Positions 16,033 to 25,254 of a stretch of 64,000 bases of DNA are shown here, in pieces (positions within the stretch are counted from its first letter, which is position 1; every line of letters begins with the position of its first letter). The DNA is from an uncultured Ferrovibrio sp. Lineage in GTDB: Bacteria; Pseudomonadota; Alphaproteobacteria; Ferrovibrionales; Ferrovibrionaceae. The notes beneath the pieces are model-generated. The model had not been told where the DNA came from. It did no database searches and was given only the letters and a program-made list of their open reading frames with translations. Both the position numbers and the translations under genes were made by a program. Location: contig NZ_CALGPC010000013.1 in the NCBI RefSeq assembly GCF_937960835.1, positions 62,001 through 126,000 of the forward strand, read 5' to 3'.

Positions 16033-17820
16033 ATGCCCGCTAGCTATCAGGTCAACGATCATTTCTACGACGTCGTCGTTGTCGGCGCCGGCGGCGCCGG
16101 CCTGCGCGCCACCATGGGCATGGCCGCTGCCGGCCTGAAAACTGCCTGTATTTCCAAGGTCTTCCCCACCCGCAGCCATACCGTTGCCGCCCAGGGCGGC
16201 ATCTCGGCCGCGCTCGGCAACATGGGCGAGGACGACTGGCGCTGGCACATGTACGACACCGTCAAGGGCTCCGACTGGCTCGGCGACCAGGACGCGATCG
16301 AATATATGTGCCGCGAGGCGGTGCCTGCCGTCATCGAGCTGGAGCATTTCGGCGTGCCGTTCAGCCGCACTCCGGAAGGCAAGATCTATCAGCGCGCCTT
16401 CGGCGGCATGACCAAAAATTACGGCGAGAGCCCGGCCCAGCGCACCTGCGCCGCCGCTGATCGCACCGGCCATGCGATGCTGCATACGCTGTATCAGCAG
16501 TCGCTGAAATACGACACCGAGTTCTTCATCGAGTATTTTGCCCTCGACCTGATCATGGATGACGAGGGTGTCTGCCGCGGCGTCATGGCCTGGAACCTGG
16601 CCGATGGCAGCATTCACCGCTTCCGCGCCCATATGGTGGTGCTGGCCACCGGCGGCTACGGCCGCGCCTACTTCTCCTGCACCTCGGCGCATACCTGCAC
16701 GGGTGACGGCGGCGGCATGGTGCTGCGCGCCGGCCTGGCGCTGCAGGACATGGAATTCGTGCAGTTCCACCCGACCGGCATCTACGGTGCCGGCTGCCTG
16801 ATCACCGAGGGCGCCCGCGGCGAAGGCGGCTATCTGGTGAACTCCGAAGGCGAGCGCTTCATGGAGCGCTACGCGCCGTCGGCCAAGGATCTGGCCTCGC
16901 GCGACGTCGTCAGCCGCGCCATGACCATGGAGATCCGCGAAGGCCGCGGCGTGGGCAAGAACAAGGACCACATCTACCTGCACCTGGATCACCTGGATCC
17001 GAAGATCCTGCATGAGCGCCTGCCGGGCATCTCGGAGAGCGCCAAGATCTTCGCCGGCGTGGATGTGACCAAGCAGCCGATCCCGGTGCTGCCGACCGTG
17101 CACTACAACATGGGCGGCATCCCGACGAACTATCACGGCGAAGTCGTCACCCTGAAGGACGGCAACCCGGATCATGTGGTGCCCGGCCTGATGGCGGTGG
17201 GTGAAGCGGCCTGCGTGTCGGTGCATGGCGCCAACCGCCTGGGTTCGAACTCGCTGATCGACCTCGTGGTGTTCGGCCGCGCCGCCGCGATCCGCGCCGC
17301 GCAGATCGTCGAGAAGGGTGCCAAGCACAAGGACATGCCGAAGGCCGGCGAAGAGGCCATCGCGCGCCTGGACCGCTTCCGCCATGCCAATGGCAGCGAG
17401 CCGACCGCCCGGATCCGCGAGAAGATGCAGCGCACGATGCAGAACAACTGCGCCGTCTACCGCACCGGCGAGGTGCTGAAGGAAGGCGTGCAGCTGATCG
17501 ACGAAGTCTACAAGATGATGCCGGATATCCGCGTCACCGACCGTACGCTGGTCTGGAACTCGGACCTGGTCGAGACGCTGGAGCTCGACAATCTGATCCG
17601 TCAGGCCGTCGTCACCATGCATGGCGCGGAAAACCGCAAGGAAAGCCGCGGCGCCCATGCCCGCGAGGATTATGCCGAGCGCGACGACGTGAACTGGATG
17701 AAGCACACCCTGTCCTGGCTCGAGCCCAACGGCAAGGTGGTCATCGACTATCGTCCGGTGCATACCTACACCCTGACGAACGAAGTCTCGTATATCGAGC
17801 CCAAGAAGCGCGTCTATTAA
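16033..17820 (+). CDS. sdhA: Succinate dehydrogenase flavoprotein subunit
   Basis: SdhA, 595 residues, full length. It has the FAD dinucleotide-binding motif VVVVGAGGAGLRA at residues 14-26 and the covalent-FAD histidine at position 49 in TRSHTVAAQGG. GEGGYLVNSEGERFMERY and the HGANRLGSNSL region complete the dicarboxylate site. It oxidises succinate to fumarate at the inner face of the membrane. It starts 3 bp after sdhD. Confidence 0.98.
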   Translation: MPASYQVNDHFYDVVVVGAGGAGLRATMGMAAAGLKTACISKVFPTRSHTVAAQGGISAALGNMGEDDWRWHMYDTVKGSDWLGDQDAIEYMCREAVPAVIELEHFGVPFSRTPEGKIYQRAFGGMTKNYGESPAQRTCAAADRTGHAMLHTLYQQSLKYDTEFFIEYFALDLIMDDEGVCRGVMAWNLADGSIHRFRAHMVVLATGGYGRAYFSCTSAHTCTGDGGGMVLRAGLALQDMEFVQFHPTGIYGAGCLITEGARGEGGYLVNSEGERFMERYAPSAKDLASRDVVSRAMTMEIREGRGVGKNKDHIYLHLDHLDPKILHERLPGISESAKIFAGVDVTKQPIPVLPTVHYNMGGIPTNYHGEVVTLKDGNPDHVVPGLMAVGEAACVSVHGANRLGSNSLIDLVVFGRAAAIRAAQIVEKGAKHKDMPKAGEEAIARLDRFRHANGSEPTARIREKMQRTMQNNCAVYRTGEVLKEGVQLIDEVYKMMPDIRVTDRTLVWNSDLVETLELDNLIRQAVVTMHGAENRKESRGAHAREDYAERDDVNWMKHTLSWLEPNGKVVIDYRPVHTYTLTNEVSYIEPKKRVY

Positions 17821-17847
17821 GAGCCAGAGCCCCAAAGGACTGCCACG

Positions 17848-18639
17848 ATGGTTGCCTTTTCGCTGCCGAAGAACTCCCAGATCACCGAGGGCAAGACCTA
17901 CGCCCTGCCGCCAGCCAAGCCGGGTGAGCAGCGCAAGGTGAAGCGGTTCCGCGTCTATCGCTGGAACCAGGAGGATGGCCAGAACCCGCGCATCGACACT
18001 TACGAAGTCGATATGAACGATTGCGGCCCGATGGTTCTGGACGCGCTGATCAAGATCAAGAACGAGATCGATCCGACCCTGACCTTCCGCCGCTCCTGCC
18101 GAGAGGGCATCTGCGGTTCCTGCGCGATGAACATCGATGGCGGCAACACGCTGGCCTGCACCAAGGCCTGCGATGACATCGAAGGCGACGTGAAGATCTA
18201 TCCGCTGCCGCATATGGCGGTGGTGCGCGATCTGGTGCCGGATCTGACCAACTTCTACGCCCAGTACGCCTCCATCGAGCCCTGGATGAAGACCCAGAGC
18301 CCAGCGCCGACGCGCGAGCGCAAGCAGTCGCCGGAAGAGCGCGCCAAGCTGGATGGCCTTTATGAGTGCATCCTGTGCGCATGCTGCTCGACCTCTTGCC
18401 CCAGCTATTGGTGGAACAGCGACCGTTATCTCGGTCCGGCGATTCTGCTGCAGGCCTATCGCTGGATCGCCGACAGCCGCGATGAGATGACCGGCGAGCG
18501 GCTCGACAATCTGGAAGATCCCTTCCGGCTGTATCGATGCCACACCATCATGAATTGCGCGCAGACCTGCCCGAAGGGCCTCAATCCCGCCAAGGCGATC
18601 GCCGAAATCAAAAAGCTGATGGTGGAACGGCGCGGCTGA
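17848..18639 (+). CDS. sdhB: Succinate dehydrogenase iron-sulfur subunit
   Basis: SdhB, 263 residues, carries electrons from FAD to quinone. Cysteines for the [2Fe-2S] centre lie in RSCREGICGSCAMN and LACTKAC. The [4Fe-4S]/[3Fe-4S] ligands lie in CILCACCSTSCPSYWW and CHTIMNCAQTCPKGLNP. It is the last gene of the operon. No clear terminator hairpin follows before the pentapeptide-repeat gene 59 bp away, so read-through is possible. Confidence 0.97.
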   Translation: MVAFSLPKNSQITEGKTYALPPAKPGEQRKVKRFRVYRWNQEDGQNPRIDTYEVDMNDCGPMVLDALIKIKNEIDPTLTFRRSCREGICGSCAMNIDGGNTLACTKACDDIEGDVKIYPLPHMAVVRDLVPDLTNFYAQYASIEPWMKTQSPAPTRERKQSPEERAKLDGLYECILCACCSTSCPSYWWNSDRYLGPAILLQAYRWIADSRDEMTGERLDNLEDPFRLYRCHTIMNCAQTCPKGLNPAKAIAEIKKLMVERRG

Positions 18640-18698
18640 CCCCGGTAGAGTAGTGCGGCTGAATCGTTCGTTGTTTCATCTGTAAGGCCGCACATCGT

Positions 18699-20048
18699 AT
18701 GGGCGACTTTTCACGCGGGGCCCCCACGCATCTGACCAAGGTAGGCGCGGAAAAGCTGCGCGATATCTTGCGTGAACATGAAGCCCATCTTGCCGGCAAG
18801 ACCGACGCCCGTCCGGCCGCGCTAGCCTTCACCGATCTGTCCGACGCCGATCTGACCGGCGCCAATCTGACGCTGGCCGATCTGACCGGGGCGCGGCTGC
18901 ACCGCGCCCGGCTGGACGGATCGCGGCTGTCGATGTCGAAATGCGGCGGTGCGGATTTCCGCAATGCCACCCTGGATGGCGCTGATCTGCGCTGGGCCGA
19001 TCTGCGGGGCGCCTGCCTGCGCGCCGCCGGCCTGAACGATGCCAACATGGCCGAATCGAATGGCGCCGAGGCGCTTACCCCGGTCTACGACGCGGAAGGC
19101 CGCATGTCCGATGGCGGGCCGACCAAGCGGGCGATCGATCTGTCCGGCGCCTCGGTGCAACGCGCTGATCTGTCCGGCGCCCAACTGCCGCTGGCCTTCG
19201 CCCTGCATGCCGATTTCGCCGATGCCAATCTGGGCGACAGCAACCTCGCCGGTGCCGATCTGCGCAAGGCGCAGATGATGTCGGCGCGGCTGGAAGGCGC
19301 TGATTTGCAGAACACCGACCTGTCTGGTGCGACGCTGACCGGTGCCAGCCTGACTGGCGCGCAGATCAGCGGCGCCAATTTCACCGGCACCGATCTGCGC
19401 GGCGCCATCATCGATGCCAGCCTGCGCAGCAGGCCGGAACTGGCCGCAGCAATCTTTGCGGCTGCGTCGCGCCATGCGCCGGAGGATCTGGGCGAGGTGC
19501 TGCGCCAGCATGAACTGTGGGTGCGCTCCGAGGGCCGCCAGGGCCAGCGCGCGGATCTGAGCGATTTCGACTTTTCCGGCCGCGATCTGCGCGGCGTCAA
19601 CCTGATGGGCGCGCTGCTGGAACGCGCCTGCTTCAGTCAGGCTCTGCTGGGCCAGGCCAATCTGGCGCTGGCGCGCATGAATTTCGCCGATCTGCGCAAT
19701 GCCGAACTGGTGAAGTCGAACCTGCGCGGCGCCAGCCTGACGCGCGCCATGATGGACGGCGCCAATCTCAGCTATGCCAATCTGGCGGCAATCAAGGACG
19801 ATGCGCCCAATATCCGCGCCGCGCGCACCAATCTTGGCGCGGCCAAGCTGAAGAAAGCGGTGCTGGTGGGCGCGAATCTGAGCGGCGCGAGCCTGGTGGC
19901 CGCCGATCTGCGCGAGGCGGATTTGCGCGAAGCCAATCTGACCGGCGCTGATCTGACCGATGGCCGCTTCGACGGCGCCAATCTGCTCGGCGCCCAGATG
20001 ACCAATGCGCGTCTCGATCGCGCGCGGGACCTGCTGCTGCCGAACTGA
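18699..20048 (+). CDS. Pentapeptide-repeat protein with duplicated helical linker
   Basis: A 449-residue protein built mainly of A(D/N)LxG-type pentapeptide repeats, expected to form right-handed beta-helices. Blocks lie at about residues 42-125, 146-245 and 283-445. Two related helical segments precede repeat blocks: LRDILREHEAHLAG at 20-33 and LGEVLRQHELWVRSEG near 265-281, suggesting an internal duplication of a helix-plus-solenoid module. There is no signal peptide or membrane segment, so it is probably cytoplasmic. It follows sdhB on the same strand. Function is unknown; DNA mimicry as in Qnr/MfpA is one known role of the fold but is not shown here. Confidence 0.88.
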   Translation: MGDFSRGAPTHLTKVGAEKLRDILREHEAHLAGKTDARPAALAFTDLSDADLTGANLTLADLTGARLHRARLDGSRLSMSKCGGADFRNATLDGADLRWADLRGACLRAAGLNDANMAESNGAEALTPVYDAEGRMSDGGPTKRAIDLSGASVQRADLSGAQLPLAFALHADFADANLGDSNLAGADLRKAQMMSARLEGADLQNTDLSGATLTGASLTGAQISGANFTGTDLRGAIIDASLRSRPELAAAIFAAASRHAPEDLGEVLRQHELWVRSEGRQGQRADLSDFDFSGRDLRGVNLMGALLERACFSQALLGQANLALARMNFADLRNAELVKSNLRGASLTRAMMDGANLSYANLAAIKDDAPNIRAARTNLGAAKLKKAVLVGANLSGASLVAADLREADLREANLTGADLTDGRFDGANLLGAQMTNARLDRARDLLLPN

Positions 20049-20101
20049 CGCACAGCGTTATCCCCGGACTTCATCCCAAAATCTTCGCCCGACCTGAGCA
20101 T

Positions 20102-21232
20102 CTACGGGCTGTGCTCCAGCGCGCGGTAATCCTCGCTTTGCATCTCGTTAAGCCTTGAGACGCAGCGCTGGAATTCGAAAGCGCCGTCCCCGGTGGGATA
20201 AAGCGTTTCCGGCGGCGCCTCGGCGCTGGCCAGCAGTTTCACCTTCGCCTCATACAGCGTGTCGATCAAGGTCACGAAGCGCTTGGCTTCGTTGCGCTTG
20301 GCCGGGCTCAGCGTCGGGATGCCGTCGATCATGACGGTGTGGAAATGCCGCGCGATGGCAAGATAATCCGCCGGCCCCAGGGCCGCCTCGCAGAGATCGG
20401 CAAAAGCAAAGCGCGCCACCCCGCGCGCCTGCCGCGGAATTGCCAGCTTGCGGCCAAGCACTTCGAGCGAACCCGGCTCGCCCCTGGCATCATCGGTGAG
20501 CAGGTTCCAGGCGCGGTCGAGCGCCGCGTCGGATGCCGGCCCAAGCGGGCTGAACCAGACCTTCTCCCGGCTCAAGCGCTGCAGGCGGTAGTCGCGCTGA
20601 GCCGCGAGATGCAGCACATCGAGCTTTTCCTTGAACAGCGCGATGAAGGGCAGGAAGAGCTGCCGGTTCAGGCCGCCCTGGTAAAGATCGTCCGGCGCGC
20701 GGTTGGACGTCGCCACAACCACGACGCCGCGGTCGAACAGCTTCTCGAACAGCCGGCCCAGAATCATCGCATCGGCCACGTCACTGACCTGGAACTCGTC
20801 GAAGCAGAGCAGCCAGGCCTGTCGGGCAATCTTCTTGGCGGTTGGCTTGATCGGATCGTCGCCGCCTTTCTTCTTTTCAGGATTGTCGCTGGGCAGCTGG
20901 CGGTAGCGGAAGATTTCGGCATGCACGTCCTGCATGAAGGCATGGAAATGCACCCGGCGCTTCTGCTCGACGGGTGCCGCCTCGAAGAACAGATCCATCA
21001 GCATGGATTTGCCGCGGCCGACCTCGCCGTAGATGTAGAGGCCCTGCGGCGCCGGCTCGCGCTTGCGGCCAAAGCTCAGGCGCTGCAGCCAGCCTTCATC
21101 GCCGCCGCCCGGCTTGTAATGCTGCAGACGCCGGCTCAGCAGTTCGAGCTTTTCGGCTGCCAGCGCCTGGGCCGGATCGTTGGCCAGGATGCCGGAAGCG
21201 ACTTTCGCGCGGTAGGTATCGAGAAGGCTCAT
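20102..21232 (-). CDS. zapE: Cell division protein ZapE (AFG1-like ATPase)
   Basis: A 376-residue AFG1/LACE1-type AAA ATPase. The Walker A motif GEVGRGKSMLMDLFF is near residues 67-81, Walker B LLCFDEFQVSDVADAM near 140-155, and the sensor stretch VVVATSNRAPDDLYQGGLNRQLFLPFI follows. In other bacteria ZapE binds FtsZ and helps constriction under stress. In alphaproteobacteria it is commonly found near sdh genes, as here. It is convergent with the pentapeptide gene. Confidence 0.94.
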   Translation of the reverse strand: MSLLDTYRAKVASGILANDPAQALAAEKLELLSRRLQHYKPGGGDEGWLQRLSFGRKREPAPQGLYIYGEVGRGKSMLMDLFFEAAPVEQKRRVHFHAFMQDVHAEIFRYRQLPSDNPEKKKGGDDPIKPTAKKIARQAWLLCFDEFQVSDVADAMILGRLFEKLFDRGVVVVATSNRAPDDLYQGGLNRQLFLPFIALFKEKLDVLHLAAQRDYRLQRLSREKVWFSPLGPASDAALDRAWNLLTDDARGEPGSLEVLGRKLAIPRQARGVARFAFADLCEAALGPADYLAIARHFHTVMIDGIPTLSPAKRNEAKRFVTLIDTLYEAKVKLLASAEAPPETLYPTGDGAFEFQRCVSRLNEMQSEDYRALEHSP

Positions 21233-21252
21233 CGCGGATTCTGGAAACGGAA

Positions 21253-21278
21253 CGGGCGGCAGGTTACCCCGCCGCCCG
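21253..21278 (-). terminator. Hairpin after mmsA
   Basis: CGGGCGGC and GCCGCCCG form an 8-bp perfect stem with a 10-base loop, just beyond the mmsA stop and before zapE. Only a short T-poor tail follows in the minus direction, so termination strength is uncertain. Confidence 0.45.
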
Positions 21279-21300
21279 CATGGATCATAGCGTCTGACGC

Positions 21301-22800
21301 TTACTTCATCGTCGGGATGTTGAACTCAGCGCCCGCGCGGATGCCGGTCGGCCAGCGCGCGGTCACCGTCTTGATCTTGGTGAAGAAGCGCACACCTTCC
21401 GGACCATGCTGGTTGGTGTCACCGAAAGCCGACTTCTTCCAGCCGCCGAAGGTGTGGAAAGCCAGCGGCACCGGAATCGGCACGTTGATGCCGACCATGC
21501 CGACCTGCACTTTGGCGGCGAAATCGCGGGCGGCATCGCCGTCGCGGGTGAAGATCGCCACGCCGTTGCCGAATTCATGCTCGGTGGGCAGGCGGGCGGC
21601 TTCCTCGAAGCTTTCGGTCCGCACCACCGAAAGCACCGGGCCGAAGATCTCTTCCTTGTAGATCCTCATCGACGGCGTCACGTTGTCGAACAGGCAGCCG
21701 CCCATGAAATAGCCATTCTCGTAGCCCTGCAGCTTCAGCGACCGGCCGTCGACCACCAGCTTGGCGCCTTCGCTCACGCCGATATCGACGTAGTTCTTCA
21801 CCTTGGCGAGATGCTCCCTGGTCACCAGCGGGCCCATCTCGCTGTCCTTGTCGGTGCTGGGCCCGACCTTCAGCGCACGCACGCGCGGCGCCAGCGCTTC
21901 AACCAGCTTGTCCGCTGTGGCCTTGCCGACCGGCACGGCGACCGAAACGGCCATGCAGCGCTCGCCCGCCGAGCCATAGCCCGCGCCGATCAGCGCATCC
22001 ACCGCCTGATCCATGTCGGCGTCCGGCATGACGATCATGTGGTTCTTGGCGCCGCCCATTGCCTGGACGCGCTTTCCATGCGCCGCCGCCGTGGCATAGA
22101 CGTACTGCGCAATCGGGGTGGAACCGACGAAGCTGACCGCCTGCACGCGCGGATCGGTAAGCAGCGTGTCGACGGCTTCCTTGTCGCCGATCACGCAGTT
22201 AAGCACGCCGGCCGGCGCGCCAGCCTCCATCATCAGCTCAGCCAGGCGCAGCGGGCAGCTCGGGTCCTTCTCGGAGGGCTTGAGCACGAAGGTGTTGCCG
22301 CAGGCAATCGCAATGGCGAACATCCACATCGGCACCATGGCCGGGAAGTTGAAGGGCGTGATGCCGGCGACGACACCAAGCGGCTGGCGCATCGAATAGA
22401 CGTCAATGCCGCGCGCCACGCTGTCGGAATACTCGCCCTTCAGCAGATGCGGAATGCCGCAGGCGAACTCGACCACTTCCAGGCCGCGCTGCAGGGAGCC
22501 CTTGGCATCGGAGAGCACCTTGCCGTGCTCGTTGGAGATCAGGAGCGCGAGTTCATCGGCGTGCTTCTCGCAAAGCTCCTTGAACTTGAACATGACGCGG
22601 GCGCGCACCAGCGGCGAGGTAGCGCTCCATTCGGCAAAGGCGCGCTGGCTGTCGGCGATGACGGCTTCGACTTCCGCCTTGGAGGCAAGCGGCGCCTTGG
22701 CGCTGACTTCGCCCGTGGTCGGGTTGTAGACGTCGAGGAAACGGCCGGATTGACCGGGAACCTTCTTGCCGCCGATGAAATGGTGCAACTCTTTCGCCAT
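21301..22800 (-). CDS. mmsA: CoA-acylating methylmalonate-semialdehyde dehydrogenase
   Basis: A 499-residue aldehyde dehydrogenase of the MmsA group, converting methylmalonate semialdehyde to propionyl-CoA (and malonate semialdehyde to acetyl-CoA) in valine and myo-inositol catabolism. Start MAKELHHFIGGKKVPG is typical. PFNFPAMVPMWMFAIAIACGNTFVLKPSEKDP, QAMGGAKNHMIVMPDAD and the catalytic-cysteine motif GSAGERCMAVSVAVPVG are MmsA-specific. Length is normal. Its neighbours are not other valine genes. Confidence 0.95.
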   Translation of the reverse strand: MAKELHHFIGGKKVPGQSGRFLDVYNPTTGEVSAKAPLASKAEVEAVIADSQRAFAEWSATSPLVRARVMFKFKELCEKHADELALLISNEHGKVLSDAKGSLQRGLEVVEFACGIPHLLKGEYSDSVARGIDVYSMRQPLGVVAGITPFNFPAMVPMWMFAIAIACGNTFVLKPSEKDPSCPLRLAELMMEAGAPAGVLNCVIGDKEAVDTLLTDPRVQAVSFVGSTPIAQYVYATAAAHGKRVQAMGGAKNHMIVMPDADMDQAVDALIGAGYGSAGERCMAVSVAVPVGKATADKLVEALAPRVRALKVGPSTDKDSEMGPLVTREHLAKVKNYVDIGVSEGAKLVVDGRSLKLQGYENGYFMGGCLFDNVTPSMRIYKEEIFGPVLSVVRTESFEEAARLPTEHEFGNGVAIFTRDGDAARDFAAKVQVGMVGINVPIPVPLAFHTFGGWKKSAFGDTNQHGPEGVRFFTKIKTVTARWPTGIRAGAEFNIPTMK

Positions 22801-22916
22801 GTCGTCTCACTCCCTGATGCCGCTTGACGGCCGCCCTTTTACGATAAGGCCCTGACTTTACCGGGCGACCGGGGGATGACAAGGGGCGGCAGCCGGTATT
22901 CCGCCGCGGTTATCCG

Positions 22917-23975
22917 CTACAGGCGCGGCAAGGCGGCTTTGGCTTCCGCCATCAGGCGGACGACGATGGCCGCCGCCGGTTCCGGCCGCGCCAGGGACGC
23001 CGCCTGCCCGGCCCAGAGCGAAAGATAATCCGCCCTGCCGGATTTCGCCGCGGCCGCGCGCATGGCGCGGCTCATGGCATTGGCCACCGGATAATCGGGA
23101 ATCGCATCGTCGTGTCCCGCCATGCGGTCGAGGAAGGCATTGCGGATGCCGCGGGCATGACGGCCCGAAAAGGCGCGCGTCAGCGTTGTATCCTGCGCCG
23201 CCATGCTTTGCAGCGCTGCATGATAGGCATTGTTCAGCCCGGCTTCTTCGGCCAGCAGGAAGCTGGTGCCAAGCGCAGCCGCCTGCGCACCCAGACAGAG
23301 TGCGGCCGCCACGCCACGGCCATCGCCGATGCCGCCGGCGGCAATCACCGGCAGCTTCACCGCCGAGACGATCTGCGGCACCAAAGCCATCGTGCCGATA
23401 AGTGAGCGTTCGGCTGGCGCGAGAAAACTGCCGCGATGGCCGCCGGCCTCCATGCCCTGCGCGACGATGGCATCGACGCCGCCTTCTTCCAGCGCCTTGG
23501 CTTCCGCAACCGTGGTCGCGGTGCCGATCACCATGATGTTGCGGGCTTTCAGGGCCGCAATCTGCTCACGCTTCGGCATGCCGAAGGTGAAGCTGAAAAC
23601 CGGCGGCGCTTCCTCGAGCACCACGGCGAACTGCTCGTCAAAGGATTCTTCGAACCTGTTCGGGATTTCCGGCTCATCGATGCCGAGATCGGCATGCGCC
23701 TGGGCGAGTGCTGCGCGATAGGCGGACACCTTGGCGGGCTCGGCTGCCCAGTTCAGCGGCATGAAAAGATTGATGTTGAACGCACGCTCGCAAGCCGCGC
23801 GGAGGGCGCGGATGGCGTCGCGGATCGCCTTCGGGGTCATGTAGCCGCAGCCGAGCGAGCCAAGGCCGCCCGCTTTTGAGACCGCGGCAGCAAGGGCCGG
23901 CTTGGCGGCCTCGCCCGCCATCGGCGCCAGCAGGATCGGATGCTGCAGATTGAGACGGCGACAAAGCTCGTTCAT
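22917..23975 (-). CDS. Nitronate monooxygenase/2-nitropropane dioxygenase family
   Basis: A 352-residue FMN-dependent TIM-barrel protein. It begins NELCRRLNLQHPILLAPMAG; it has GGLGSLGCGYMTPKAI, TTVAEAKALEEGGVDAIVAQGMEAGGHRGSF (flavin phosphate binding) and PVIAAGGIGDGRGVAAAL. Members oxidise alkyl nitronates or act as related flavin reductases. The start at 23975 is preceded by GAGGAAG, whereas the longer frame adds 23 residues with no family match. It is divergent from a TetR regulator with a strong palindromic spacer, so it is probably that regulator's target. Confidence 0.9.
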   Translation of the reverse strand: MNELCRRLNLQHPILLAPMAGEAAKPALAAAVSKAGGLGSLGCGYMTPKAIRDAIRALRAACERAFNINLFMPLNWAAEPAKVSAYRAALAQAHADLGIDEPEIPNRFEESFDEQFAVVLEEAPPVFSFTFGMPKREQIAALKARNIMVIGTATTVAEAKALEEGGVDAIVAQGMEAGGHRGSFLAPAERSLIGTMALVPQIVSAVKLPVIAAGGIGDGRGVAAALCLGAQAAALGTSFLLAEEAGLNNAYHAALQSMAAQDTTLTRAFSGRHARGIRNAFLDRMAGHDDAIPDYPVANAMSRAMRAAAAKSGRADYLSLWAGQAASLARPEPAAAIVVRLMAEAKAALPRL

Positions 23976-24068
23976 GGCGCTTCCTCTTCCCGTTTTTGCA
24001 AGCGGGTCTGGCCGCAGTCTGGCCCCCAGCCGGTCCTCTGCCAACGCACAGACAGAAATTAGAATTTT

Positions 24069-24091
24069 ATTCTAGAATAATTTTCTAGAAT
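24069..24091. promoter_or_regulatory. Tandem TTCTAGAA palindromes, likely TetR operator
   Basis: ATTCTAGAAT (24069-24078) is followed by a second TTCTAGAA (24083-24090), repeats 13 bp apart, in an AT-rich pocket of the spacer between the divergent nitronate monooxygenase and tetR genes. An AGAAT half-site at 24061-24065 extends the array. Confidence 0.7.
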
Positions 24092-24107
24092 CAGCTAAGA
24101 CGCCTGC

Positions 24108-24746
24108 ATGACCAAGACCGCGACCTCCCAGACCTCCCTGCGCGAAACCCGCGCCAGCCATAGCCGCCGGCGCGCCCTGGAGGCGGCGCTGGCTCTGGTC
24201 GATGCCCAGGGCGTAGCGGCGATGACCATCGAGGAGGTGCGCAAGCGCTCAGGCGTGTCGATCGGCAGCCTGTATCACCATTTCCGCAGCCGCGAGGGCC
24301 TGCTGGCCGGCCTGTATCAGGACCTGCTGGCTCGTTATCGTGCCGTGCTGTCGGCTGAACTTTTGCGCTGCGATGGCGCGCGCGCGCTGGTGGAAGGCTT
24401 CGTGCGCACGCATATCGCCTGGGCGGCCGCCAACCAGGCCGCAGCGCGTTTCCTGATGGAGTACCGGCACGATCCGGCCATCGTCGCCGCTTCGGAAGCT
24501 GAATTGCAAAGCAGCACGGCCGAGTTCATCAGGCCGATCCTCGCCAGACTGAAGCCGGCGATGACGGCCGGCGAGGTCCGCGACCTGCCTGCGGAATTGC
24601 TGCTCAGCCTCGTCTTCGGGCCGGTGCAGGCCTGGCTGAAGTTATGGCTCAACGGCCATAGCGGCCTGAAGCCCGACGCTGCCGCCGAGCGCCTGATTGA
24701 ACTGATCTGGGCCGCCCTTGCAGCACCAACCCGAAACACGCCGTGA
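24108..24746 (+). CDS. TetR family transcriptional regulator
   Basis: A 212-residue TetR-type repressor. The recognition helix region TIEEVRKRSGVSIGSLYHHFRSREGLLAGLY lies at about residues 40-70; the remainder is a helical ligand domain. It starts 17 bp after the TTCTAGAA palindromes and its stop overlaps the start of the hotdog protein gene (GTGA). The divergent nitronate monooxygenase is a likely target. Ligand unknown. Confidence 0.9.
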   Translation: MTKTATSQTSLRETRASHSRRRALEAALALVDAQGVAAMTIEEVRKRSGVSIGSLYHHFRSREGLLAGLYQDLLARYRAVLSAELLRCDGARALVEGFVRTHIAWAAANQAAARFLMEYRHDPAIVAASEAELQSSTAEFIRPILARLKPAMTAGEVRDLPAELLLSLVFGPVQAWLKLWLNGHSGLKPDAAAERLIELIWAALAAPTRNTP

Positions 24747-25249
24747 ATGCCATGACCAACATGATGCAGGACATGTCCAAGAACACGCTGCTGCGGCAGT
24801 GGGAAAACATTCGCCGCCTGCCGCTCGGCCGCTGGCTGTTCAGCCGTCTGATCGGCTTCACCGTGCCTTATGCCGGCACCATCGGCGCGCAGGTGCTGAC
24901 GCTTGCACCGGGTTATGCGCGGGCACGCATCGCCGATCGCCGCCGCGTGCGCAATCATCTGCGTTCCATTCATGCGGTCGCGCTGACCAATCTTGCAGAA
25001 CTGACCGCCAATCTGGCGCTGATGAGCCGCCAGCCGGCCAAGGGTGCGCGCTGGATCGTCACCGGCCTGGACACCGAATATGTGAAGAAAGCGCGCGGAC
25101 CGATCACGGCCTGCTGCGAGATGGCCGCCTTGGACTGGAGCCAAAGCCAGGACGTGCAGGGCCAGGTCGAATTGCGCGATGCCGGCGGCGATCTCGTCAT
25201 GCTGGCCAGGCCGCGCTGGAGGATCGGGCCTGAGGCGAAACCGGCCTGA
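24743..25249 (+). CDS. DUF4442/hotdog-fold domain protein
   Basis: A 168-residue protein with the DUF4442 pattern GTIGAQVLTLAPGYARARIADRR, NHLRSIHAVALTNLAELTANLALM and TGLDTEYVKKARGP. The family is a thioesterase-like hotdog with unproven activity, probably on acyl thioesters. The GTG at 24743 overlaps the tetR stop by four bases, indicating translational coupling; ATG 24752 is an alternative start. Placement in the tetR operon suggests regulated lipid or acyl-CoA handling. Confidence 0.85.
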   Translation: MNAMTNMMQDMSKNTLLRQWENIRRLPLGRWLFSRLIGFTVPYAGTIGAQVLTLAPGYARARIADRRRVRNHLRSIHAVALTNLAELTANLALMSRQPAKGARWIVTGLDTEYVKKARGPITACCEMAALDWSQSQDVQGQVELRDAGGDLVMLARPRWRIGPEAKPA

Positions 25250-25254
25250 CGTCA

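Noticed and set aside
15607..18543. 978-residue antisense open frame over sdhDAB
   Set aside because: It lies opposite well-identified genes and reads as Ala/Gly/His/Arg-rich sequence typical of antisense frames in GC-rich codons; no domain is recognisable.
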